In this document: positions 11,218 through 21,396 of the stretch, in pieces | Position numbering within the stretch: position 1 is the stretch's first letter | Layout: the number at the start of each line of letters is the position of its first letter | Assembly (NCBI GenBank): GCA_040437565.1 | Contig: JBDOQK010000067.1 | Coordinates: forward strand, 62,001-126,000 | Direction: 5' to 3' | Origin: Albugo candida | Taxonomy: Eukaryota; Oomycota; Peronosporomycetes; Albuginales | DNA length: 64,000 nucleotides | Translations under genes and position numbers: made by a program | The notes under the pieces: model-generated | Told to the model about the DNA's origin: nothing | What the model saw: the letters and a program-made list of their open reading frames with translations, nothing else | Database searches by the model: none

Positions 11218-12335
11218 CCCGTTCCTTTCCGGTTGCACTTGAAGTTGTGTCATCTTCAACTTGCATTGTCCGATCCCTTAACTGCCATACCTCCCTTAGC
11301 TGAAGAAATCTTGACTTCGGAAACGCCTTCGTCTGCAAGTCGGCCATCATCTTCGACGTATGTACGTACCTTGGTGCGATAATTTTTCTGACTATGTTAG
11401 CTCTGACGAATTTTAGTCGGACGTCGATATGTTTTGCCTTGATTGAAATAGCTTCGTTTAGAAATTGACTGATAGCCGCCTGGTTATCCATCCAGAAGAT
11501 CATTGGCTCCTTCACTTTGACTTTTAACTCAGTGCTGCTTCTTGCATGACCAGATGATCGTCATTCCATTCAAATTGAATGCTGTACCAGATATGCTCTT
11601 TCTCGTTTCATCATCTGCTGCGTAATCAGCATCCGAAAATGCTTCCAGACTGACTTCTCTGGAATTCGTGCATACTTCACCACCCAAATAGAGCTTCAGA
11701 CTTTTAGTACCCTTAAGATACTTCACCACTCTGACAACTAACGCCCAATCGGCTGTTGTTGGTGCATGAGTACGTCTCGTCAGCTTATGCATAGCGAAAC
11801 TGATGTCTGGACGCGTGCAGCGTGCAATCCACAAAAGGCTGCCCGCCAAAGTAGTTGCCTTCTTGACTAAACGTATCTCCAAGTATTCCGAGTTTGATGT
11901 TGTACTATCACTGTAGTCTTGACCGATAGGCGTGAGAACCGGATGCGCTTCATCCATTACCATTTTCGTTATTAATTCGCATATAGACGGTTCCTGATCC
12001 AAATAGTATCCATCTTCATCGTTGTAGCGAACTCGCATGCCCAAAAACTTGCTGACGGGTCCGAGATTCTTGATTGAAAGACTTGAAAGATTATCAAATG
12101 TAGACTCAATTCCCGAAAAACTTGTCCCCGTTATCAGTATATCGTCGACTATACCCCCAAAACCGTAATTCCTATTGTGTCTTGGTCGTAATATAAACAT
12201 GAGTCTGTTAAACTTTCTTTGAAACCTGCATCGCTAACCTTCTCATGCAACAGGTGACTCCATAGCCGTCCTGCTTGTTTCAACCCATATATGCTCTTCT
12301 GTAAGCGTAGTACCACTTGATCACGACTCGTAACA

Positions 12336-12435
12336 NNNNNNNNNNNNNNNNNNNNNNNNNNNNNNNNNNNNNNNNNNNNNNNNNNNNNNNNNNNNNNNNN
12401 NNNNNNNNNNNNNNNNNNNNNNNNNNNNNNNNNNN
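12336..12435. other. Assembly gap (100 N) inside the copia fossil
   Basis: A run of 100 N. Unlike most gaps here, its flanks are not repeats of each other. Confidence 0.95.
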
Positions 12436-13668
12436 TAATCTTTGCCGATCCTGTCCACCCCAACTTCATTTCCTTCCCATTTGGAAGTATGCATGATTCG
12501 GTGCATTCCTTACGATGCTGTAACATGTTTACATCCGTTACAAGGTGCCTGCTGGATCCGCTGTCTAGTATCCATACTTTCTTCGTTTGTTCCAGCGTAG
12601 TACTTTTGCATCCAGTTTTTAAAACGATGTCTTCACTGCTGGAGGAGCTCTGGTTACGGCAATCCTTTTTCATGTGTCCACTTTTCCCGCAATTGTAGCA
12701 GCTCATTCGCTTTTTCGGCTTGAATTCCCTTATCGCACCGATTTGGTCTCGAAAAAACTTCTTTGGCTCTCTTGGTGCATCACTGATGGTGTCTGAATCC
12801 ATAAGCTGGGCAAAGTGACACAGTTCCTCGGCTTGCCTTCTGCTGTCTTCTCTCATTGTGTTGACACGGGCCATCAGAGCTTGTTTGAAATCAGGCTTTG
12901 AGTGCCTGATAACGCTTTCCAGAAGCATATCATCGGCTCCACCGACTGCCTCATTGAGTGCCGACAAGAACAAAAAATGCTCACTCCAAGAACGTCCAGT
13001 CGATTTTTTGGCCGTAAAAAGGCGTGTTGCCTGCGTCCTGGTTATGTTGGGCCGGAATACTTCGTTGATCCGGTCCAACACTTCTTCAACGCATAGAGCA
13101 CTGAGTCATCCATTGAGGGACTTGCTGCTCGTAATAAGTGAGCGCTTTTCCGCTCAGATGCCGTCCTGGGCAGTCCAGCTTCACCTCCTCACTTCAAATT
13201 CCACCGGATGCTTGCTGGGCGTGCGATAGTTGCCGCAAGAAACGACAACCCCATTGGGTAAACGGCGCTCCAAGTCCCGAGTATGTCTCTTTCCCCGTCG
13301 AATGGCTGAATGGCTAGCTTCATATCCCTTATTGCTGGGATTTCACTCGATTTAGCCCATCCAGTGCATTATGTTGCATGACATGGACAAAGCTTTTCCT
13401 CATCCCGCTTCCACGATGCTGCATTGGTTCTGCATCCAGGGATGACATTGTCAAACCCTGTCCTTGGTTGCGTGGCCCAGCAAAGAAGCTCTCCGCTCGC
13501 GTGGGTGGTACTGGTACGGGCGAGCCGACGCTCCGCTCGGTTTCGATCTTGTCCAGTCCATTTCCGAGTGTCTCCAGCAGCAGCATCATTCGTTCCATCT
13601 TCGACTCATCTGATCCGTCGGATTCTTCCATGGTCTTGGCTGGTGGAATCTTGGTTGGGCTCATAAAC

Positions 13669-13787
13669 TGTTGGCAGGTGAGCGAAGATGCGGTGTGCTC
13701 CAGAAAATTGCCAAAATTGAGCTTTTATTTTTTAAAATCCTAACTAATCGTTTAAGAACCTAAAACACATGTCAAGTTCTTTCAACA
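13669..13787 (-). repeat. LTR (5' LTR of the copia fossil)
   Basis: About 119 bp, beginning TGTTGGCAGGTGAGCG and ending CTTTCAACA on the plus strand. It pairs with 11069-11217. Confidence 0.8.
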
Positions 13788-13831
13788 AAAGCCAACAGCA
13801 CCATACATGTGGTTTGGAATTCTGATCGCAT

Positions 13832-16800
13832 CTTGCTTGTTTGGTGTTGCTTTTTGACGTCGTGTTGTCTTGTAGTCTTGTATCTGGAAAGCAAATTGCG
13901 GAATGAAGAGATTTGGGAAATGATCAGGTAGCCTGTAAAATTAGTGGCTCACAGGCAATCGCGTAAAGTGGGATGAAGCGGAAACGCGGCAACGCTTGGC
14001 CTGAGTACACAGACCAAGACCAGAAGCAGATTGGTCCTGATTCCTCTATCGGTTGTGTGTAATCATGTCCGTTGGAAAATTCTCGACGAAGAGCCGGACT
14101 GCATTAGTGAATATTTTACCTCTATCAAGCGTGTTTAGAATGAATGGCTATAGATGGGTGGCTTCAGATGGTAGGCCTGCTTCCTCTCATTTCCCAGTGC
14201 AATTGTGCTCAGCAATCCGGATAACTTCATCAAATCCTTGTAAATTATTCGCTCCTGTTTACTTTTCAAAGTCTCTCTTTTATTTACTAGCATTGCTGCT
14301 TGTTTCTCTGTGCTTCTGTAGTTACCGTCTTTTGTGTCACGTTCAAACGCTTCCGCCAGGTTCTGTATCAAGTGAGGTCATAAGGTACAGTATTGCGCAA
14401 ATTATCGGCAGTGTGTGTTTAAGTCACCACCACCACCATACGCTTACCACACATCATAGTAACGTGTTCTCTGACTCAGTGAAAGCACAATGAAGTCTTG
14501 CATGGAACCCGAAGACACCAAAGACGACACTGCAAACAACTATATACCCATTTTATCTTAAAAAACAGAACGACAAATTTGTCGAATACATTCCCTAGTG
14601 TCACATCGGTTGACCACTTCCGCCTCGGCATCGTGTGATCTTTGCTTCTTTATAAGATAATCATCTTATTTATGCTCGTCAGAGTATTGACTGTCCACTT
14701 CCGTTCCTTGATGCTGAGGCATTCGCATGGGNNNNNNNNNNNNNNNNNNNNNNNNNNNNNNNNNNNNNNNNNNNNNNNNNNNNNNNNNNNNNNNNNNNNN
14801 NNNNNNNNNNNNNNNNNNNNNNNNNNNNNNNCACGTTCAAACGCTTCCGCCAGGTTCTGTATCAAGTGAGGTCATAAGGTACAGTATTGCGCAAATTATC
14901 GGCAGTGTGTGTTTAAGTCACCACCACCACCATACGCTTACCACACATCATAGTAACGTGTTCTCTGACTCAGTGAAAGCACAATGAAGTCTTGCATGGA
15001 ACCCGAAGACACCAAAGACGACACTGCAAACAACTATATACCCATTTTATCTTAAAAAACAGAACGACAAATTTGTCGAATACATTCCCTAGTGTCACAT
15101 CGGTTGACCACTTCCGCCTCGGCATCGTGTGATCTTTGCTTCTTTATAAGATAATCATCTTATTTATGCTCGTCAGAGTATTGACTGTCCACTTCCGTTC
15201 CTTGATGCTGAGGCATTCGCATGGGAAGTATCTACACCCAAACTTCGCCACAATATCTATAGCGTGTTTGTGACGCAACTACTAAACTCTAAAATCCCAA
15301 GCGTAGCTACCTTAGATCGGGCGCAGTGTCCATGTCAAGTGATCATAAGAATTCGGACATAATCCATAGAGCTGCTCACTGGAATAGAAAAAGACGACAG
15401 AGAATTCTAGCTCCACGTGATTCAAACTTCCCACATACTTGATCTGGATAATGCGAATGGCCGTGTTCTGACCAAAGAGGAAGGTATCTCAGCCAAGGGC
15501 TGTGCAAGTCAACCAAGAAGAGATAATGAAAGTGATGAAACGTTTCGATGAAACGACGACCACATGCCTGTGCAGTGTCTTGTGTCTGAAGCTTTTATAT
15601 ACAAGTCGAGTCTGAATTTTCATTTCCGAGGAATGGTGAGAGAAAAGCTGTATGAAGTGAGGTGTTGGAATTGTTCCATCCCAAGGAATGTAGCCTAAGC
15701 TTCATCCACACCGAAATTGAGAGAGAAATCAAATACTTCAGTACTCGGCTAATAACTTAGCACTCTGCCATGGTGGCCATTCGTGGCACGGACCTTTGAC
15801 TAAAACGGCTCCAGATGGAGCACAAAAGGTGAAAAACTATCACCTTGACGAGAAGCTAAGCAAATAAGATGATTTTTTTTCAAGCTGACTGACTTTCTGT
15901 TAGAAATGTAGAGTTGAAGCTGGTCCATCGTTTGTATGGACATCTTAAGACGTCAAAATGCATTCATTTCAGAAAAGAATGGTTTCTGTACAGAACCCAA
16001 CTATAGTCATGTATTCTCTTTAACTTCCAACTTGATATGCCAATACAGCCACCAAGACGCTTCTTATTCAGACTCAGATTTATGCAATATCAGCTAATGG
16101 TACCTCACTTGTCGATTGATCACGAGGGGGTCTATATCATTGAGAGTTTTCGTGCCAAAGCGGTAACTGCGTATTTCCTGTGGCTCCAGGGGCCATGTGC
16201 AATGCTACTTTCATCAAGCAGCGCTAAATGAGCCAAGAGTCGCTATCTATGTCGCGCTAGGCCTACACACGACTAGGCAACAAAGCTATTTTCATACTTC
16301 TCAATACTATAAAGGCGAAGCTTATGTTGGCGTTCAGCTTCCCTCTGCTCTGCCAGGTATCTCTACGGTGGTTGTTCTGTCAGCACAGAAACAACAGTCA
16401 AAAAGTGATAACATGTTCTTGTGGCTTACCCTGGAATGTAGCTTTTCATTCGAAGAATAAATTCAAGCTACAGCGGGTTATTTTTGAGGATCACAGAAAA
16501 AGACTCACGTTGTTGTTCATTATGGTAATAGCAAGATGGTCGCACTTGGTGGTGAGGATCAACCGAAGCACGTGATGTCGGCCATTACGTTTTTGGGTAG
16601 TGGTGCACAAGTAGACATGTTTATGTCTCACGACGATCTTCAAGATTGCTGGTAAGAGACACAAATCTTTGTTTGCATCACGGGGTATCCAGTGCCCCAC
16701 AATAAATGAAGAAGGAAGGCTCGCTGATGAAATGCGTATTCTCAAAATACTTGCCGGAGACCGCGCTACCATTTGAATTCTTGTGACAATGCAGAAAATA

Positions 16801-18021
16801 GCTGCATATAACGGATACTGCAAGTAGAAAGGTTCGATTTTGTCAAAAGTGGCATCTGAGAGTATTGTTTACGCAAGATTGACAAGTTCAGTTGACATAT
16901 GAACGAAGAGAAGCAACATAGCTTGTCTTTTGTTCTAGCGGAAGACATCGTCAAAGAAGGCAAAGGAAAAGAATCAAGATCGATCTACAAGCGATAAGCT
17001 ATCTGGTTTGGGCTCTCGTCAGGAAATTTTGGTGTACATTGAAGCTTCTTTGGCTCTCCCTGCTACTTTAGGAATATTTTTAATCACCTAGCTTAGTCCG
17101 CTATAGAGCATCACAGTGTTTCTATTACTGCTGCGTCATTGGTGCTATCGATGCAGTTTAGTAAGCAATGTGAATAGCGGTTTACAAGCTCTTCATTACA
17201 GTCAAGTACGCAGCTCTTTGAGGGGGAATTATATAGAATCTGCTGTAGCGTGTGTCATGACACGATTTGCGCAGTCACCACGCCAAACCGTTCGAATGCT
17301 CCGCCTTACTTTGGTGGGTATCAATTCCGAACGAATGCTCATTCTAATCACCTTCCTTGTTGCGCTGCACAGGGTCGTTTCTAAGTGGGATTCCTCTTCC
17401 ATACTACACCATATCGTGAGTTGTACTTTGCAGTGAGAAATGCTATAGTCTGATCCTCCATATCCTGGCGTTTTTCACCCCAGAACAAGCTATCTGGGCG
17501 CTTTCTAGCTCGGTGCTTCGATGGAGATGGAGTCAGTCAGCCCAAGTCGTGCACAGTAAATGTTTCATACTTGATCTTTGCGCATTGCTTGGCACGCGTT
17601 TGTCACCTTTCAATCATAAATCGTCAATTGATAGCATTCTCAATCGTAGTCAACTCGAGTAAAATCAGTCCCCGTCCAGACTGCATTCTACCCAGCGTCG
17701 GGTCTTAATTCGTTATCATGTTGTGGTAAGGATCTCATCAAGAGCAACATATCCTTCCTCGGCTGCTAGACCAAGACTATGAGCACCTATAGTTATCTGT
17801 TCAAGTCGTGGATTTCACTCGGAACGATGCGACGAACATCTCTAGGCCAATTTATTTGGTGCCGAACGATGCCGTTCCTTTCACGTAGCTCTTATTTTGT
17901 CTGCTCTTGCGTTATCGGAAACAAGGTGGACGGGTGCTACATGTACGCAGAAAAATAGAGAATACTCCTAGGAAAAAATCACGTATAGAATTGTTTTACA
18001 AAGTATTGGACAAGGAAGCAT
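13832..18021. other. Intergenic: duplicated promoter, contig-end duplicate, possible gene relics
   Basis: 13832 to about 14120 is an inverted paralogue of about 28230-28500 (upstream region of a secreted-protein gene). 14338-15225 contains a gap with a duplicated flank. From 15230 to 18021 no gene is recognised. Short coding-like pieces at 16037-16231, 16220-16460 and 17116-17436 on plus resemble scraps of a decayed gene of unknown family. A histidine-rich reading at 14430 is a CAC run, not a gene. Confidence 0.45.
14732..14831. other. Assembly gap with duplicated flank
   Basis: 100 N. The 394 bases before it (14338-14731) recur directly after it (14832-15225), so this is two unmerged contig ends. 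Confidence 0.95.
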
Positions 18022-19782
18022 TTAAGGCCATGGAAGTATCTCAAAATCGTCAAACACTTTGCCACTCTCACTCAACACAAATTGGACGCGCATCTTTTTT
18101 TCCGTCGAGTGTATCTTCAAGTATCCATAATCTTGCACGTGTCGAACACTGCACTTGCCGATCTCATTTCCGAACCCGCCTGTCTCCAAGTCAGCGCCGG
18201 CCGTGCCAGCAACAACATGAACTGTTCCTTGCTTCACACATTGACCACCTTTGGTGGGACCAATCCGCTCATATGAATGCTGGTGACCACAAAACACGAT
18301 ATTGACTTTGTATTGGTATAGAAGCGATTCCAATTCTTCTCGCATGTGAGTTGCGACAAAGAGATCCGCGTCCTCTTCTCGTTGCGACGTGTACATCATC
18401 CGATGAGTGGTAAGCAGAATCCACGGAGTTTTCTTGCGATCGACTTGGCTCAACTCTTTTTCGAGCCATTTGTATTGTACGGAACCTTTACGCCAATCGT
18501 GCTCTGATGAAATTTGCACAACAAAAACACCACCGTATACGAAGGAGTACCAATATATGGAATTTCCGTTTTCGGGTGTATGGAATCGATGATACGTTGG
18601 AACTGAGCACTCCCCGAAAGAGTCGTCACCAAAATTCCCCCAAGACGGCTGAAATGCCATTCCACCGTTTTTACCATCACCACCTCCGCTCGGGTCATGA
18701 GAACTACCATGAGACTTATAGTCGTACTCGTGATTTCCAATGCTTACCATATACGGCACTCGTGTTGCGATAGGCTCAATCATGTGAAAGAACTCATCCC
18801 ACACAAAACCTCGCCCAAAAGCATAACTGATGTCACCAAAATGAAGTACAAAGCTCTCGAATCCGTTTGATGTAACTTCCTTTAAAATACGACTTGCAAC
18901 AATTCTTGACGCAGGACTGACTCCCATGTCTCCATACGCTATGAATTTTGTCTCTTTGCTGGAAGGTCCTGGACGTGAACGAAAACTTCGTACTGAGCTC
19001 CACCCATGCTTCTCGTTTCCAAATCTATAATAATACTCGGTATTCAATTTTAAATTCGATAACTTGACTTTGTGCATGAAGCCAGGATCACGAAACATTC
19101 CTTGACTCTCCATAGTAGCAGGGAAATCGCACATGTCCGATGAACGGTACGTTGTCGAGCTTCCTGATGCACTAGAACTCAGTTGCGAAGCGCTTTCACC
19201 GTACTGAACCATTGGCTTGACTTCATTGGATGCCGAGTTGAACATCACGACCATTTGATCTAGCGCTGATGAGAAAGCAAGATGGCCATGTTTGGGTGCA
19301 TTTGGTGACTCCTTCATCGGAATTTTAACTTGGCCCAACTTTGGATATGTTTCTGCGGTTTGTGAATCGCTGTATCCGTAGTACATGACAACGTAGTCGC
19401 ACCGGAGCATCACCAACTTGTCAAATCGAACAGAATTTTTCGAATTGGGCTCTAATACTTCCTTGACGTTAAATTCCCTTAGAAAGTCTCTTTTTTGGCT
19501 CATAGGTCCACAAACAAGTGCTATAGTATCGTTATCGGCTGCTTGGTACTGTCCATCCCAAGTGATAACCACATCTCCCCCATCTGCCACCATTGAAGGA
19601 TTAGACTTTAGATGTAGCTGGAAGTTTTTGCCAGTACGCGGCGCACTACCATCGAGATTTCTCAAGGAGGATGTGGTCGTTGTGTACGTTTTCCCATCTA
19701 TGTGCGCAGCACAAGCAAGCAAATAAGTTAAGACACACCTTTGCGTCCACATTGTCATGGATTTCGATGTTTGAATCGCCAC
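18022..19782 (-). CDS. Secreted purple acid phosphatase (metallophosphoesterase)
   Basis: Intronless ORF of 586 residues. A hydrophobic stretch near residues 14-28 fits a signal peptide. The N-terminal half carries a fibronectin-III-like PAP domain (RFGNEKHGWSSVRSFRSRPG). The binuclear metal site motifs are all present in order: GDMG (Asp285), GDISYAF (Asp317), GNHE (Asn350, His351), TTHRMMY, and GHQHSYER (His500, His502). The conserved Tyr of GDxxY is present, as in purple enzymes. It likely hydrolyses phosphate esters outside the cell or in the vacuole and could scavenge host phosphate. The first methionine is followed by others at residues 8 and 10, so the start may be slightly downstream. 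Isolated on its strand, with gene-poor DNA on both sides. Confidence 0.93.
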   Translation of the reverse strand: MAIQTSKSMTMWTQRCVLTYLLACAAHIDGKTYTTTTSSLRNLDGSAPRTGKNFQLHLKSNPSMVADGGDVVITWDGQYQAADNDTIALVCGPMSQKRDFLREFNVKEVLEPNSKNSVRFDKLVMLRCDYVVMYYGYSDSQTAETYPKLGQVKIPMKESPNAPKHGHLAFSSALDQMVVMFNSASNEVKPMVQYGESASQLSSSASGSSTTYRSSDMCDFPATMESQGMFRDPGFMHKVKLSNLKLNTEYYYRFGNEKHGWSSVRSFRSRPGPSSKETKFIAYGDMGVSPASRIVASRILKEVTSNGFESFVLHFGDISYAFGRGFVWDEFFHMIEPIATRVPYMVSIGNHEYDYKSHGSSHDPSGGGDGKNGGMAFQPSWGNFGDDSFGECSVPTYHRFHTPENGNSIYWYSFVYGGVFVVQISSEHDWRKGSVQYKWLEKELSQVDRKKTPWILLTTHRMMYTSQREEDADLFVATHMREELESLLYQYKVNIVFCGHQHSYERIGPTKGGQCVKQGTVHVVAGTAGADLETGGFGNEIGKCSVRHVQDYGYLKIHSTEKKMRVQFVLSESGKVFDDFEILPWP

Positions 19783-20520
19783 ACAGCAAAATCTATTATG
19801 AGGCCTTTGTTATAATTGTTCGCAGAGATGATGTATTAGAGGACATAAAATTCTCAGCTGCAATAGAATCAGATAATGAATTGGCCTCTGTCGTATTACT
19901 TACGATTCTCACGACGTAGTAATGTTACAGCCGTTGAATCAATATGAATGATATACACAATCTACTGCATAATGTGCGATATAGCAGCAGTGATTCTAAC
20001 CGCAGACGACGAAACATACCTCTATTCATGTGGAAGCGAGCCGCTCATCTTCTTGCGACATCCCGATCGCATGAGACTTTGGTACCTGCGTCTACTGGCA
20101 ATTTTCTTGTACGCATTAGTAATATCGCTCGCTTCTTTATGATTTATTGTACAATTGAGCTTACATTGATCTGCTTGGAAACCTGTCGTACTTCTTTTCA
20201 TTAAGACGAGCTGCACAGCATGGATGCTGAGCTCCAATCTTGGTCACACAGCCTTTATTTTCGCAGAGCGCTTCGCACCTTCTGGGATGATCAGCTCTCA
20301 GCAAGTGTCACATTCTGGTCCACGACACAACGGATTCGAATGTTAGGGAATCTCGCCAATTGGTCATCACAAATGAAATGAATCTATCGCAGAGGCATGG
20401 AATGTGCTGCTAAGCGTTTGATTATTATTGCACTTTACGAAATATCAAGTAGAAAAAAATCACGTAAACGTCATGCTAAATTCATGTTATCACGATCGAC
20501 TTTACTTGGAACATATCAAG
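19783..20520. other. Intergenic, nothing recognised
   Basis: 738 bp with only short overlapping open frames on both strands and no repeat or RNA signature visible. Confidence 0.5.
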
Positions 20521-20859
20521 CTACTGGGGCGGGTCTGCAAAGACTTTGCTGATGTAAGGAGTTTGTTGGTGGCTACCGCAGCTATCGATTTTGACATAAA
20601 CCATATAATCATGGCACACTCTTATACATGGAGAATGGCATGTGAGGTTCACACCAGCAATCTTCAAGACAATAAAGGCAGCGTCAGAAGCCAAAATGAT
20701 GTTTACGTATCTGAATCCAGCATCAAATTCTGTGGCGATACTCCGCTCATCTAACAATCTGTTTTTTAGATAGTCAACGTCGATGCTGACAGCTGAAGGT
20801 TGGCTAGCTTGCAGGTATGTAATTGTAAAGCAGATCGTAAGAATTAGCTTTCCATACAT
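20521..20859 (-). CDS. Small secreted protein candidate, 112 residues
   Basis: It begins MYGKLILTICFTITYLQASQ, a textbook signal peptide with cleavage likely near residue 20-23. The mature part of about 90 residues has a Cys cluster (CHSPCIRVC) followed by one more Cys, so two disulfides are possible. No RxLR motif is present. CHSPC has two residues between the cysteines' His and Cys, so it is not the CHxC motif described for Albugo effectors. No similarity to a known family was recognised. It could be one exon of a longer gene. Confidence 0.45.
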   Translation of the reverse strand: MYGKLILTICFTITYLQASQPSAVSIDVDYLKNRLLDERSIATEFDAGFRYVNIILASDAAFIVLKIAGVNLTCHSPCIRVCHDYMVYVKIDSCGSHQQTPYISKVFADPPQ

Positions 20860-21396
20860 TGGACTTGATGAAACAGCTGGTGGTGTGGGTAATCTTGTTC
20901 ACTGCTTGAAAATTGAAAATGAGCGTTGACATCGACGTGCCTTATGACATGTGACAGCTGCCAAATGTGATAGAGGGCGTATCCATTTTTCCTCGTGGAA
21001 TTAGATGGTGTAATGTTACATAGAGTCAAGCGCATAGAATGGTCAGTTTAGCTGACGTGCTGTCACGTCAGCACTTACAAATTTCGATATTCTATTTCTT
21101 TGCCACGTGCGAGGTCACGCATCACACAAAAAAAGTCAAGTAATTGATAATTGTCGAACGCGATAAGCTCGCATAGTAAAGAATGGGACTGTATAGACGC
21201 CCTGTGTGTGCTCTATTTGCTCGCTGAGCATGAATGTTCAATAGCCTTTTCGTTAAGAAGCTCTTTTATTATGAATACGAACGTCCAAATCGTTCATTTT
21301 GATCTACTGTCAAATTCTCTTATCGCCGCGTCAAGTGATCTACATGGTCGGTCGCCTCGTGACTGTATTCATTTTAGAATAGAGAATGAACAGAAT
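20860..21396. other. Intergenic, nothing recognised
   Basis: 537 bp between the small secreted ORF and the 3' end of DUS3. An inverted pair CTGACGTG/CACGTCAG near 21053-21073 could be a protein-binding palindrome. Confidence 0.4.

Larger units (their letters stand above)
11069..13787 (-). mobile_element. Ty1/copia LTR retrotransposon fossil, broken
   Basis: Flanked by a 5-bp target duplication AAAGC (11064-11068 and 13788-13792). The LTRs have TGTTG...CAACA-type ends. Parts recognised on the minus strand are a gag region with a CCHC zinc knuckle (about 12650-12720), a protease-like LDSGSS region, reverse transcriptase of copia order, an RNase H region containing DNQAA, and a polypurine tract next to the 3' LTR. 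It is broken, with at least a few breaks besides the 100-N assembly gap inside it. LTR divergence is clearly visible by eye, which points to an old insertion. Confidence 0.88.
10844..13831 (-). pseudogene. Secreted-protein gene interrupted by a copia element; paralogue of the gene at 28512
   Basis: The 5' part (13793-13831, minus) encodes MRSEFQTTCMVLLAF, a signal-peptide-like start. The remainder (10844-11068) encodes PTSVSVCPTTSHEAAEGLDA and on to a stop at 10844. Both halves match the continuous gene at 28512-28829 (MRSGLQITCMVLLAF, then AEGLDAKISGKP). The two halves are separated exactly by an LTR element with target duplication AAAGC. The upstream sequence (13832 to about 14120) also matches the region upstream of the paralogue, so promoter and gene were copied together. 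The function is unknown. The C-terminal halves of the two paralogues have diverged strongly. Confidence 0.8.

Noticed and set aside
14420-14470. Histidine-run reading frame
   Set aside because: Caused by a short CAC repeat in non-coding sequence; no gene structure around it.
20521-20859. CHxC effector motif in the small secreted protein
   Set aside because: The cluster is C-H-S-P-C, with one residue too many, and lies far from the signal peptide.
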